Shown here piece by piece: positions 43,865-52,946 of a stretch of 64,000 nucleotides of DNA. A program made the position numbers and the translations under genes. The stretch spans positions 434,001 to 498,000 of the forward strand of contig JAPLLG010000007.1 of the NCBI GenBank assembly GCA_026387665.1, written 5' to 3'. The stretch is from Nitrospirota bacterium (lineage in GTDB: Bacteria > Nitrospirota > Nitrospiria > Nitrospirales > Nitrospiraceae). Below the pieces are notes generated by a model. The model made no database searches, had not been told where the DNA came from, and saw nothing but the letters and a program-made list of their open reading frames with translations. The first letter of the stretch is position 1. Each line of letters begins with the position of its first letter.

Positions 43865-45763
43865 ATGACCTACGAACTCATTCCACTCCTTCCATTGGCG
43901 TCGTTCCTGATCCTCGGGCTCTTCGGCCGTTGGATCAAGGACCAGGCCCATCTCGTCGCAGTGCCGGCGGTTGTCGTGTCATGGCTGCTTTCACTCTTAG
44001 TCTTCTTCGATGTGGCCAACGGCCACCAGACCAGCTTCCCCCTCTACACCTGGCTGACCTCCGGCACGCTCGATATTCATATCGGCTTCTCCATCGACCG
44101 GCTGACCGCCGTGATGCTGCTCCTGGTCACGACCGTCAGTTCGCTCGTCCACATCTATACCATCGGGTACATGCACAAAGACCCGGGCTATGCCCGCTTC
44201 TTCAGCTACATCGCCCTCTTCACCTTCTCGATGCTGATGCTGGTCATGGCGGACAACCTGCTGCAACTCTTCATCTTCTGGGAAGCGGTCGGACTCTGTT
44301 CCTATCTGCTCATCGGCCATTGGTACGATCGTCCCGCCGCCTGTTCCGCCGCCACCAAAGCGTTTCTCGTCAATCGCGTCGGCGATTTCGGTTTCATGCT
44401 CGGCCTGCTCCTGGTCTGGTACAGCTTCGGCTCGCTGGACTACCACGAAATATTTGCCAGAGCGCATGAGTCGGCGGGCGACATGATGAATATCCTCGGG
44501 CCGTTCGGCGGCACCTGGGATGTGTCAGTGCTGACGCTGATCTGTCTCCTCCTCTTCACCGGCGCCATCGGCAAATCGGCCCAAGTGCCGCTCCACGTCT
44601 GGCTGCCGGACGCAATGGAAGGCCCCACCCCTATCTCGGCGCTCATCCATGCGGCGACGATGGTCACGGCCGGGGTCTTCATGGTCGCGCGCTTGGCGCC
44701 GATCTACAACCTGTCTCCCACCGCCATGACGGTAGTGGCGCTCACAGGCGGACTGACCATGGTCGTCGGGGCCACCATCGCCATGACCCAAACCGATATC
44801 AAACGCATCGTAGCCTATTCAACGGTCAGCCAACTCGGCTACATGGTGATGGCCTGCGGTCTCGGCGCCTATGCGGCGGGCATGTACCATCTCCTGACCC
44901 ACGGAGCTTTCAAGGCGCTCCTGTTTCTCGGGTGCGGATCCGTCATCATCGCCCTGCATCACGAGCAGGACATGCGACGCATGGGCGGACTAAAAGACAA
45001 ATTGCCAGTCACCTATTGGACGTTCCTGATTGGCTCGCTCGCGCTGGCAGGATTTCCCCTCACGTCTGGGTTCTTCAGCAAGGACGAATTACTCGTGGCT
45101 GCCTGGTCGGCGGGACCTCTCGGTCAGTTCCTGACCCTACTCGGCCTCGTGACGGCCTTGATGACGGCCTTCTATAGTTTCCGTCTGGTCTTCGTCACAT
45201 TTTGGGGGCCGTCGCATGTCGATCCCCACCATGCAGACCATATCCATGAACCGTCGCACACCATGACTATGCCGCTCATCGTCCTGGCCATCTTGAGCAT
45301 CGCCACAGGTTATCTGGGCATTCCTGAATTTCTTGGGCCGATGTTCGAGACGGGCACAGGAACCGCCGCTCACGGAGGGGCAGCCTCGATCGTCATCATG
45401 GTGTTGGCCACGAGCATGGGCTTGGTCGGAATCGCCGGAGCCTATTACGTCTATGTGCTCAACCCGACCCTCCCGGATCAGTTCGCGCAGAAGTGGCAAG
45501 CGCTGTATCAGGGCTCACTGAACAAATGGTATGTCGACGAGGCCTACGATCGAGCGATCGTCCGCCCCACCTTTTCCGCCGCCTCCGAACTCTGGAAACG
45601 CGTGGACGTGGCCGTGATCGACGGAGCTGTGAACGGTGTGGCCCGCGCGATCGCCTGGGGCGGCTGGGTCTTGCGGCTCACGCAAAGCGGACAGGTACAG
45701 CATTACGCGCTCGGTATGGCGCTCGGGGTCGTCGTGATCCTGACCGTCTTTTTGATGTTCTGA
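43865..45763 (+). CDS. nuoL: NADH-quinone oxidoreductase subunit L
   Basis: 632 residues, antiporter-like subunit with about 14 core helices plus the long lateral helix and final helix at the C-terminus (HYALGMALGVVVILTVFLMF). Conserved Glu in FIFWEAVGLCSYLLIG, Lys in GAIGKSAQVPLHVWLPDAMEGPTPISALIHAATMV and Lys in TQTDIKRIVAYSTVSQLGYM are present. It is the distal proton pump of complex I. Confidence 0.96.
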   Translation: MTYELIPLLPLASFLILGLFGRWIKDQAHLVAVPAVVVSWLLSLLVFFDVANGHQTSFPLYTWLTSGTLDIHIGFSIDRLTAVMLLLVTTVSSLVHIYTIGYMHKDPGYARFFSYIALFTFSMLMLVMADNLLQLFIFWEAVGLCSYLLIGHWYDRPAACSAATKAFLVNRVGDFGFMLGLLLVWYSFGSLDYHEIFARAHESAGDMMNILGPFGGTWDVSVLTLICLLLFTGAIGKSAQVPLHVWLPDAMEGPTPISALIHAATMVTAGVFMVARLAPIYNLSPTAMTVVALTGGLTMVVGATIAMTQTDIKRIVAYSTVSQLGYMVMACGLGAYAAGMYHLLTHGAFKALLFLGCGSVIIALHHEQDMRRMGGLKDKLPVTYWTFLIGSLALAGFPLTSGFFSKDELLVAAWSAGPLGQFLTLLGLVTALMTAFYSFRLVFVTFWGPSHVDPHHADHIHEPSHTMTMPLIVLAILSIATGYLGIPEFLGPMFETGTGTAAHGGAASIVIMVLATSMGLVGIAGAYYVYVLNPTLPDQFAQKWQALYQGSLNKWYVDEAYDRAIVRPTFSAASELWKRVDVAVIDGAVNGVARAIAWGGWVLRLTQSGQVQHYALGMALGVVVILTVFLMF

Positions 45764-45769
45764 GGATCT

Positions 45770-47332
45770 ATGCATAGCGGCGGAATTCCCTGGCTCACAT
45801 TGCTCCTCCTGATTCCCCTTGCGGGGGCTGTCGCGATGTATTTCGTGACGGAATCGACCGCTCGCTGGATTGCGCTGGCCACAACCCTGGCGGACCTCTT
45901 CGTTGCGCTCCCGCTCTGGTGGCTCTTCGATCCGCAGACCAGCCAGATGCAGTTCGCGGAACATGTCGCCTGGATCACGGCCCCGCCCATTTATTACAGC
46001 CTGGGCCTCGACGGGATCAGCCTCCCGCTCGTCCTGATGACCGCCGGGATCATGCCCCTCTGCGTCCTGGCCTCCTGGACGGCGATCACCACAAGAGTCC
46101 AGAGCTTCATGGCCATGCTGCTAATCATGGAAACCGCCATGATCGGGGTGTTCGTCGCCTTGGATTTCGTCTTGTTCTATGTCTTCTGGGAAGCCATGTT
46201 GATTCCGATGTACCTCCTCATCGGCGTCTGGGGAGGACCCAATCGGTTGTATGCGGCGATCAAGTTCTTCCTGTATACCCTCGCAGGGAGCGTGCTGTTA
46301 CTCGTCGCCATCTTCGCCCTCTACTTTTACGGAGGCCACACGTTCGACATCCTTGCCTTGAGCCAGGGCACCTACCCGGCGTCGCTGCAAATGTGGCTCT
46401 TCCTGGCCTTCTTCGCCGCCTTCGCCGTGAAGGTCCCCATGTTTCCCTTTCACACCTGGCTCCCGGACGCCCACGTGGAGGCTCCGACCGCCGGCAGCGT
46501 CATCCTCGCCAGTATTCTCTTGAAAATGGGCACCTACGGCTTTCTGCGATTCAGCTTGCCGATGCTGCCGGACGCCAGCCATGCCTTCACGCCCATGATG
46601 GTCGGCCTCTCCATCGTCGCCATCATCTACGGCGCCTATATGGCGCTGGCCCAGGTCGATCTCAAGAAGCTGATCGCCTATTCGAGCGTGAGCCACATGG
46701 GATTCGTGACCCTCGGCATCTTTGTCTTGAATCAACAGGGCATCGAGGGAGCGGTCCTGCAAATGGTCAACCATGGCATTACGACCGGCGCCCTGTTCCT
46801 CTGCGTCGGCATGATCTATGAGCGGACCCACAGCCGGCTGATCGCCGACAATGTCGGGCTGGCCTCGCCAATGCCGCAATATGCCACGCTGCTCATGATT
46901 TTCGCCTTGTCCTCGCTCGGCCTCCCAGGCACCAATAGTTTCGTCGGCGAATTCCTCGTGCTCATCGGCACGTTCCTCTGGAGCAAAGTCGCCACCGCCT
47001 TTGCCTCGCTGGGCATCATCCTGGCCGCCGCCTATATTCTCTGGATGGTTCAGCGAGTGGTCTTCGGGGTCCCGCTCCCGCACCAACTCCCGAAACTCAA
47101 GGACCTCAACAAACGGGAACTCGCCACCCTCGTGCCGCTGGCCCTATTGGTGTTTTGGATCGGGCTCTTCCCCAATCCGCTCGTGAGCAAGATGCACCAG
47201 AGTGTGAACAACGTAATCGCCTCCATGTCCCGCACGAAGGTCGCGCCGACGGCCCAGCCCTCTGCCGGAGAGGCAGCGCCATTGCTGGCTGACAGTAGCG
47301 AGCCACTAAAGACCGAGGAAATTTCGCGATGA
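45770..47332 (+). CDS. nuoM: NADH-quinone oxidoreductase subunit M
   Basis: 520 residues, 14 membrane helices. Conserved Glu in FYVFWEAMLIPMYLLIG and Lys in FAVKVPMFPFHTWLPDAHVEAPTAGSVILA and in QVDLKKLIAYSSVSHMGF. Only one nuoM is present, so this is the ordinary complex I and not a variant with a duplicated NuoM. It starts six bases after nuoL, and its stop overlaps nuoN as ATGA. Confidence 0.96.
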   Translation: MHSGGIPWLTLLLLIPLAGAVAMYFVTESTARWIALATTLADLFVALPLWWLFDPQTSQMQFAEHVAWITAPPIYYSLGLDGISLPLVLMTAGIMPLCVLASWTAITTRVQSFMAMLLIMETAMIGVFVALDFVLFYVFWEAMLIPMYLLIGVWGGPNRLYAAIKFFLYTLAGSVLLLVAIFALYFYGGHTFDILALSQGTYPASLQMWLFLAFFAAFAVKVPMFPFHTWLPDAHVEAPTAGSVILASILLKMGTYGFLRFSLPMLPDASHAFTPMMVGLSIVAIIYGAYMALAQVDLKKLIAYSSVSHMGFVTLGIFVLNQQGIEGAVLQMVNHGITTGALFLCVGMIYERTHSRLIADNVGLASPMPQYATLLMIFALSSLGLPGTNSFVGEFLVLIGTFLWSKVATAFASLGIILAAAYILWMVQRVVFGVPLPHQLPKLKDLNKRELATLVPLALLVFWIGLFPNPLVSKMHQSVNNVIASMSRTKVAPTAQPSAGEAAPLLADSSEPLKTEEISR

Positions 47333-48813
47333 GTTTGTATGGCACCGACCTCTTAGCCCTGCTTCCGGAACTCATCATCGTCGTGACGGCCTGCCTTGTC
47401 ATTGCGCTGGACCCGGTCACGCCTGCCTCGCGACGGGATCTCCTGGCCTGGCTGAGTCTTAGTTCCCTCGCCCTCTGTCTTGGCCTGACGATGGGACAGA
47501 TCGGGGTGCTGAATATCCGGGTCTCTGCCTTCAGCGACCTGGTGGTGGTCGATGCCTATGCCAGATTCTGGAAAGTGCTCCTCTATGGCGTGACCGGCCT
47601 GACCATTTTGCTCTCACTGCCCTATCTGAAGGCGGAACGCATCCACCTGGGCGAATACTATGGCTTCATCCTCCTATCCCTCTCCGGGATGATGGTCATG
47701 GTCTCCGGCGCAGACCTGCTCACGATTTACCTCGGCACCGAACTCATGTCCCTCTCGCTCTATGTGATGACCGGGCTGAACCGGTCGAAACCCCGTTCGC
47801 TGGAAGCCGCGGCCAAATACTTCGTCCTCGGCGCCTTCTCCTCCGGAATTCTCCTGTACGGCATCTCGCTACTCTACGGCATGGCCGGCAGCACCAAGCT
47901 GGCGTCGATCGCGGCCGCCATTGGAACGCACGGAGCGAACGATCCGCTCTTGCTGATCGCGGTCATTCTCGTGGCAGTCGGCTTCAGCTTTAAACTCGCC
48001 GCCGTGCCATTCCACATGTGGACGCCGGACGTCTATGAGGGGGCTCCGACCTCCGTCACAGCCTTTATGGCGGTGGCGGCAAAAGCCGCCAGCTTTGCCG
48101 CGTTCATGCGTGTCTTCGTCGAAGGACTCGGCGGACTCAAAGCCGATTGGTCGCTCCTGTTCCTGCTCATCGCCCTGGTCACCCTGGTGCTCGGCAATCT
48201 CGTCGCGATCGTGCAAACGAATATTAAGCGGATGCTGGCCTATTCCAGCATTGCGCACGCAGGCTACGCCTTGATCGGCTTTGTCGCGGCGGGCCGCGCG
48301 ACCGGCGCGTCCGGTGGCACGCCGGGCCTCGCCAGCGTCATGATCTATCTCGCCCTCTATGCATTTATGACGCTCGGCGCCTTCGCGGTCATCGGCATGC
48401 TGAGGAAAGGCGGAATCGAGGGGGAAGAGATCGAGGATTTCACGGGGCTCGCGAAACGCCAGCCGATTGCGGCCTTTCTCATGCTGCTCTTCATGGCCTC
48501 GCTGGCCGGCATTCCTCCGACCGCCGGCTTCATCGGAAAATTCTACGTGTTCATGGCGGCCGTCGAATCCGGCTTGGCCTGGCTCGCCGCCATCGCCCTG
48601 ATCTTTGCCGCCGTGTCAGCCTACTACTACATGCGGGTCGTGATGGTCATGTATATGCGCGAGCCTGATCCCTCGTCCATCGCGCCACGCCTCGTGACGT
48701 CGCCGGCCCTGTCCTTCGTGCTGGCCTTCGCCGTCGCCGGCGTGATTCTATTCGGTCTCTTCCCAGACCCTCTCGTCAGCTTCGCGCTCCAATCGGTCCT
48801 GACACTCAAGTAG
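47329..48813 (+). CDS. nuoN: NADH-quinone oxidoreductase subunit N
   Basis: 494 residues, 14 membrane helices, antiporter-like. Lys in GFSFKLAAVPFHMWTPDVYEGAPTSVTAFM and in QTNIKRMLAYSSIAHAGYALIG are conserved. Last gene of the operon; the next gene has a different function, 71 bases on. Confidence 0.95.
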   Translation: MSLYGTDLLALLPELIIVVTACLVIALDPVTPASRRDLLAWLSLSSLALCLGLTMGQIGVLNIRVSAFSDLVVVDAYARFWKVLLYGVTGLTILLSLPYLKAERIHLGEYYGFILLSLSGMMVMVSGADLLTIYLGTELMSLSLYVMTGLNRSKPRSLEAAAKYFVLGAFSSGILLYGISLLYGMAGSTKLASIAAAIGTHGANDPLLLIAVILVAVGFSFKLAAVPFHMWTPDVYEGAPTSVTAFMAVAAKAASFAAFMRVFVEGLGGLKADWSLLFLLIALVTLVLGNLVAIVQTNIKRMLAYSSIAHAGYALIGFVAAGRATGASGGTPGLASVMIYLALYAFMTLGAFAVIGMLRKGGIEGEEIEDFTGLAKRQPIAAFLMLLFMASLAGIPPTAGFIGKFYVFMAAVESGLAWLAAIALIFAAVSAYYYMRVVMVMYMREPDPSSIAPRLVTSPALSFVLAFAVAGVILFGLFPDPLVSFALQSVLTLK

Positions 48814-48884
48814 TCCTTCTTCCGACTGAGCAGGTGCAGGATCGGGCGACTCGTGCTACCCTGTCGAACGTTCGGACCGCACCT

Positions 48885-49745
48885 ATGCAAGCTTTGCGCT
48901 TCCTCCTGAGCCTTCTCCGATCATTTCGACGGCATGGCTGCGCCAGCCTCGCGGCATCCCTCGCCTTTTTCTCCCTACTCTCTCTCTTCCCCCTCGTCTT
49001 CCTCCTGCTCTACGGCCTGAGCTTTGTGGTCAGTCACGAGGTGATCGGGGAGCAGGTCCTGCTCAGCTTTCTCAAGGGGTTTCTCCCCTCGCTGGGCGAA
49101 CATGTCGCAGCAGAACTACATCGGGTGAGCGCCATGGAAACCGTCAGGTGGGCGGTCTTTCTGGCCTTCGCTTGGTTCGGCGCGCTGGTGTTTTATGAAC
49201 TCGACTATGCGCTGAATGTCGTATTCGAGAGTACCAGGCGCCGCCATCCCCTCATCTCCACCGCCATCGCGGTGGCCTCGCTCGCCGTGAGCGGACTCGT
49301 CCTGATTCTTTCCTACGTCGCAACGCAAACCATCAACTTCTTAACGGGCTATGCGCCGAAACTCTGGGGGCTGGATCTCCTGGCCCTCGCGGCCCATGAC
49401 TGGTTTCTTACCTATACGCTCCCCTTCGCGCTGGCCTTCCTCACGGTCACGATCTTGTATCGGCTCGTACCGCGACGGAGTCCGCAATGGCGTGAATCCA
49501 TGATCGGCGCCCTGACATTTAGCCTGCTCTGGGTGGCTGCGAAACTCCTGTTCGTGACCTATGGCACCTACGCGACCCTCTATACGAACCTCTATGGGTC
49601 CCTCTTGGAAGTGGTCCTGCTGCTGCTCTGGGTCTATTACTCCTCGGTCCTCTTGCTGATTGGCGCAGAAGTCGTCCACCTCCTGCAGCAACAGGCGCAG
49701 GCCCTGTCAGCAGCAACCACGAGAACGACTGAGCGTAAGACGTAA
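48885..49745 (+). CDS. YihY/BrkB-family inner-membrane protein
   Basis: 286 residues, six membrane helices. N-terminal FRRHGCASLAASLAFFSLLSLFPLVFLLLYG, later FELDYALNVVF-like segment (VFYELDYALNVVFES), and the C-terminal YASLYGSLLEVVLLLLWVYYSS-like motif identify the family. Members are general membrane proteins of unclear activity. Start ATG 48885 places the first helix correctly; an in-frame GTG at 48834 is less likely. Its final codons lie inside the left arm of a word-hairpin shared with the convergent M50 gene. Confidence 0.85.
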   Translation: MQALRFLLSLLRSFRRHGCASLAASLAFFSLLSLFPLVFLLLYGLSFVVSHEVIGEQVLLSFLKGFLPSLGEHVAAELHRVSAMETVRWAVFLAFAWFGALVFYELDYALNVVFESTRRRHPLISTAIAVASLAVSGLVLILSYVATQTINFLTGYAPKLWGLDLLALAAHDWFLTYTLPFALAFLTVTILYRLVPRRSPQWRESMIGALTFSLLWVAAKLLFVTYGTYATLYTNLYGSLLEVVLLLLWVYYSSVLLLIGAEVVHLLQQQAQALSAATTRTTERKT

Positions 49746-49817
49746 AAGGAGAGACGTGAGAGGTCAGAGGTGACAAAAGGCAGGCATTCAATCCCTGTAC
49801 CGTTTCACGCTTCAGAC
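49738..49817. repeat. Word-hairpin repeat, CGTGA type
   Basis: Left arm with GACGTAAAAGG, GACGTGAGAGG, CAGAGGTGA words (49738-49774) and right arm GTTTCACGCTTCAGAC (49802-49817). It overlaps the last codons of both convergent genes. Confidence 0.65.
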
Positions 49818-50962
49818 TGATGCAACTGTAAGAACTGGGCGATAGCCGATCTGGTGATGAGCCCCACGATCGCTCCGTCCTCCACCACCACGAGACGGTC
49901 CCATCCTCCATGAGCCATACGCTCCATCGCCTGCATGACAGACCAGTCCGGAGGAATGCAGAAGGCCTGTGGCACCGGACACATGATGTCTCGTACGCGA
50001 CGCCAAGGCCAGAGCGCCGTAGCAATGGCTTGCACATCGCCCACCGTGACCACCCCGACCACTTGCCCCTCCTCGCAAACGGGGAACCCACCGAACCCAT
50101 GCGCGACAAAGTATTGATCGACCGCATCCTGCACGGCCATGTCAGGCGGCACCGTCACGACCGGGTGGACCATCACCTGGCGCACCGTCACTGCTGCCAA
50201 CGAGCTCCTCATCGCTGCTTGCCGCTTGCTCGACAGAGCGGCAGAAAACAGAAATGAACCGATCAAGATGAGCCAGCCGCCGTTCGCCGCGATGGAATGG
50301 CCCAGGGCTCCGGACCAGGCCCCTGCCAGCACGACCGCGCCGATCACCCCAAGGGCCACGCCGAATCCTATTCCCGTCAGCGCCGCCTGGCTGGTCGCCC
50401 GGTTGAAATCCTTGTTCCAGGCCCAAAGCCCGGCCCGTAAAGCCCGCCCACCATCCAAGGGAAACCCCGGGATCAGATTGAAGAGTCCGAGCTGCACATT
50501 CACCATGCCGAGCAGTCCCCCCAGGACGACGAATCCCTGAAGCCCTAATCCTGAGAATAAGGAATCCACCGCCATGGCGCCGCCGAGACAACCGACCCCC
50601 AAAAGCAAACTCACGAGCGGTCCTGCCAGCGCAATTAAAAACTCGGCCCTCGGACTGGGCGGCTCCTTCCCCATGTGCGCCATGCCACCGAAAATGAACA
50701 GAGTAATCTGGCTGATCGGAATCCGATAATGCAGCGCCACATAGGAATGCCCCAGCTCATGCAGGAGAACGGACAGGAACAGCAAGAGGGAGGAAATCCC
50801 GCCCATGCCCCAATAGCGTAACTCGGATAGACCCGGCAAGGTCTCAGGCAAATAGCCTGTCGCCAGCGACCAGGTCACAAAGAAAAATACTGCGAACCAG
50901 GAGGCATGGACGTGAATCGGGATGCCGAGCACACGGCCGATTTTCCAATGAGGCACAAACAT
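49805..50962 (-). CDS. Site-2 protease (M50) with CBS domain pair
   Basis: 385 residues. Six-helix zinc metalloprotease core with HELGH (H68, E69, H72) and the third ligand region NLIPGFPLDGGRALRA, then a C-terminal CBS pair (about 255-380: VRQVMVHPVVTV, VVGVVTVGDVQ, VRDIMCPV, AIVGLITRSA). Such S2P/CBS proteins cleave membrane-bound anti-sigma factors or other substrates under control of an adenine nucleotide ligand. Start at ATG 50962 is chosen since the family begins with WKIGRVLGIPIHVHASW. No substrate gene is adjacent. Confidence 0.92.
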   Translation of the reverse strand: MFVPHWKIGRVLGIPIHVHASWFAVFFFVTWSLATGYLPETLPGLSELRYWGMGGISSLLLFLSVLLHELGHSYVALHYRIPISQITLFIFGGMAHMGKEPPSPRAEFLIALAGPLVSLLLGVGCLGGAMAVDSLFSGLGLQGFVVLGGLLGMVNVQLGLFNLIPGFPLDGGRALRAGLWAWNKDFNRATSQAALTGIGFGVALGVIGAVVLAGAWSGALGHSIAANGGWLILIGSFLFSAALSSKRQAAMRSSLAAVTVRQVMVHPVVTVPPDMAVQDAVDQYFVAHGFGGFPVCEEGQVVGVVTVGDVQAIATALWPWRRVRDIMCPVPQAFCIPPDWSVMQAMERMAHGGWDRLVVVEDGAIVGLITRSAIAQFLQLHQSEA

Positions 50963-51001
50963 GGTTCCACCGTAGCAGTGTGAGATTTGAAGCGTCAACG
51001 G

Positions 51002-51127
51002 CAGGCTGCTGAAAAAGTCCGCCAGCGTCGTTCTCGCATCGTTCAGGCCCTCAACGTACCCTAAAGGGTACGCCTCGGGCCTTCACTCGCTGCGGCCTTG
51101 CTGGACGGCCATTTTGAGCAACCTGCG
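51002..51127. repeat. Dispersed palindromic element F1, copy D
   Basis: 126 bp. Left end GCAGGCTGCTGAAAAAGTCC and right end (reverse complement) GCAGGTTGCTCAAAATGGCC; internal GTACCCTAAAGGGTAC followed by CTGCGGCCTTGCTGGACGGC. It lies between divergent genes and its right end carries TTGAGC, a candidate -35 box for the deacetylase gene. Confidence 0.8.
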
Positions 51128-51141
51128 GGATCAGGTATACT
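51115..51141 (+). promoter_or_regulatory. Candidate promoter formed by an F1 end
   Basis: TTGAGC inside the right end of F1 copy D and TATACT about 16 bases further, just upstream of the deacetylase start. Confidence 0.4.
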
Positions 51142-51148
51142 GGCCACC

Positions 51149-51862
51149 ATGCCGCGCTACTTTCCACACATGCTGTGCCTTATCCTCGCAGTGCTGCTTA
51201 TCCTAGCAATGCCGCCTCTCACGCAGGCCCAGGTGATCAAGTCAGGTCCGCCTTCCTGCCCAGGAGTGGCGCTGACCTTCGACCTCTGCCCGGTGCGGAA
51301 AGGCACAGGCTACGATCAGGCCTTAATCGACTATTTGATCGAACAGAAAATCCCCGCGACATTCTTTATGTCGGGGAAATGGATGGCACGGCACGAACAG
51401 CAAGTCCAAGCCCTCCTCCACGTTCCCTTCTTTGAAGTCGGCACCCATGGGGAAGTCCATGCCCATCTGCCGCTCCATTCCCCGGAGGAACAAAAACAGG
51501 AAATCCTCGGCCCGGTCCGTCTCCTCAAAACCAAATACAGTCACAGCGCGACCCTGTTCCGACCTCCCTATGGAGAATTCAACGACGACACGGTCAACGT
51601 GGTCCGTGCCCTTGGCCTCCAGTTTATTCTCTGGAATGTGGTGTCAGGCGATCCAGACCAGACGATTACCGCTGGCCAGATCGAAGACCGGCTGAAACGA
51701 TCCGTCCGCAAGGGCAGTGTCATCGTGATGCATGCCAACGGCAAGGGCAAACATACCCGCGAAGTTGTGCAGGATCTCCATGAACAGCTCTTGCCCGAAC
51801 GAAACCTCACGCCCATGACCATGAGCGATCTCCTAACCTGTAATGGTAAGGTTGCTCCATGA
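51149..51862 (+). CDS. Polysaccharide deacetylase (NodB domain), exported
   Basis: 237 residues: signal peptide (about 8-28, AQA cleavage), then a NodB-type domain. Motif 1 is ALTFDLCP, where the usual TFDDGP second Asp, a metal ligand, is Leu. Motif 2 HGEVHAHLP and motif 3 FRPPYGEFN are present, and MHANGKGKH near the end resembles motif 5. TFDLC variants form a recognised subgroup, so activity is possible but may use different metal ligands. The substrate is presumably a cell-wall or exopolysaccharide N-acetyl sugar. Stop overlaps the next gene as ATGA. Confidence 0.8.
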   Translation: MPRYFPHMLCLILAVLLILAMPPLTQAQVIKSGPPSCPGVALTFDLCPVRKGTGYDQALIDYLIEQKIPATFFMSGKWMARHEQQVQALLHVPFFEVGTHGEVHAHLPLHSPEEQKQEILGPVRLLKTKYSHSATLFRPPYGEFNDDTVNVVRALGLQFILWNVVSGDPDQTITAGQIEDRLKRSVRKGSVIVMHANGKGKHTREVVQDLHEQLLPERNLTPMTMSDLLTCNGKVAP

Positions 51863-52338
51863 CCGATCCACTCGTTCGCCCCATGACGGAACAAGATCGA
51901 GTCGCCGTGATGGAACTGCTCGCCGACTCCGATCCATGGAAGAGGCTGGGTTATCAAGCCAAAGACTGGGGCAGCTATTTCCTGCCGCTCCCCCAGGGGC
52001 GCGATAGTTACGTCATGGAAGAAAACGGAAAAGTGGCCGGCATCGCGGTCGTTCGTCGGAAATTTCTGCTCGGTGACTATTTAGAACTATTTGGCGTGGC
52101 GGACTGGGCGAGAGGCAAGGGGCTCGGGAGACAGTTGCTGGCCCACATCGAGACGCTGGTCTTCGCGAGGGCACAGAATCTGTTCGCCTGCGTATCAGAC
52201 TTCAACGAGCAAGGCCGGCACTTCTACAAGAAGCAGGGCTATCAGGAAGTCGGCCCCATTCCGAATCTTCTGATCCAGGACAGCGCAGAAATCCTGCTGC
52301 GCAAAACCAGCGGACCGGCGAGAATAAGTAAAAAGTAA
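51859..52338 (+). CDS. GNAT-family N-acetyltransferase
   Basis: 159 residues, single GNAT domain. Acetyl-CoA pyrophosphate loop in VADWARGKGLGRQLL (R/Q-x-x-G-x-G/A pattern) and C-terminal FNEQGRHFYKKQGYQEVG typical of the family. Substrate unknown. ATGA-coupled to the deacetylase upstream. The last codons (ISKK, stop) are part of the left arm of an AAAAGT word-hairpin. Confidence 0.85.
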   Translation: MTDPLVRPMTEQDRVAVMELLADSDPWKRLGYQAKDWGSYFLPLPQGRDSYVMEENGKVAGIAVVRRKFLLGDYLELFGVADWARGKGLGRQLLAHIETLVFARAQNLFACVSDFNEQGRHFYKKQGYQEVGPIPNLLIQDSAEILLRKTSGPARISKK

Positions 52339-52391
52339 AAAGTGCGGGATCCCACTACCCCGTTTTTGCCTTTTCACTTTTGAACTTTTCA
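52326..52391. repeat. Word-hairpin repeat, AAAAGT type
   Basis: Left arm AAGTAAAAAGTAAAAAGTGC (52326-) and right arm GTTTTTGCCTTTTCACTTTT (52362-52391). The left arm supplies the end of the acetyltransferase coding sequence. Confidence 0.8.
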
Positions 52392-52403
52392 TTGGAACGA
52401 GCC

Positions 52404-52802
52404 ATGCGAGTGATCAAGCTTCTCCATACCCGTATGAGGGTCAGCGACATGGACCAGACGATCGCCTTCTACCGAGATGTCCTCGGACTGGAGGTGCTGG
52501 AGCGTAAGGTCTCGCCGCGGGGCTCCCATCTGGCCTTCCTCAAGATACCCCAGAGTGAGGAACTCATCGAACTCTGCAGCTTCCCCCCGAGCGGACCGGT
52601 GACGGTCCAGGAGGATCTGGTTCACCTGGCCTTTCAAGTCGAAAGCCTGGACGAGACCATCGCATCCCTCACGGAGCAGGGCATTCAGATTACAGACGGG
52701 CCGACCGCAACCTCATCCGGCAGCCGGTTTATTTTCATCGATGCCCCGGACGGGTATGAAGTCGAACTGATCGAACGGCCGCATGGTGTGAAGATCGTAT
52801 GA
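52404..52802 (+). CDS. VOC-superfamily protein, glyoxalase I-like
   Basis: 132 residues. Two beta-alpha-beta-beta-beta modules with the four glyoxalase I metal positions all present: H8 (LLHTRMRV), E in ELIELC, H in LVHLAFQV and E in GYEVELIE. Related to lactoylglutathione lyase, which detoxifies methylglyoxal hemithioacetal. It could also be another VOC isomerase or lyase. Start ATG 52404 (MRVIKLLHTRMRV) fits the family; an upstream TTG would lie in repeat sequence. Confidence 0.85.
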   Translation: MRVIKLLHTRMRVSDMDQTIAFYRDVLGLEVLERKVSPRGSHLAFLKIPQSEELIELCSFPPSGPVTVQEDLVHLAFQVESLDETIASLTEQGIQITDGPTATSSGSRFIFIDAPDGYEVELIERPHGVKIV

Positions 52803-52804
52803 AC

Positions 52805-52928
52805 CTCGTGAAGCGTCGTTCGTCGCTCGTGAAGAGTCCGCCACCGATTTCAGATCCTAGCCCCCACTCGCCCCATTGACGATTCCGGGCCAGCCACAGT
52901 ATTGTTCCTCCGCTTCACGAACGACGAG
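52805..52928. repeat. Word-hairpin repeat, CGTGAAG/CGTCGTT type
   Basis: Left arm CTCGTGAAGCGTCGTTCGTC... (52805-52834) and right arm CTTCACGAACGACGAG (52913-52928), flanking a 78-base non-repeat centre, between the VOC and DapF-like genes. Confidence 0.65.
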
Positions 52929-52946
52929 ATACCAAAGGAGCCAGAC

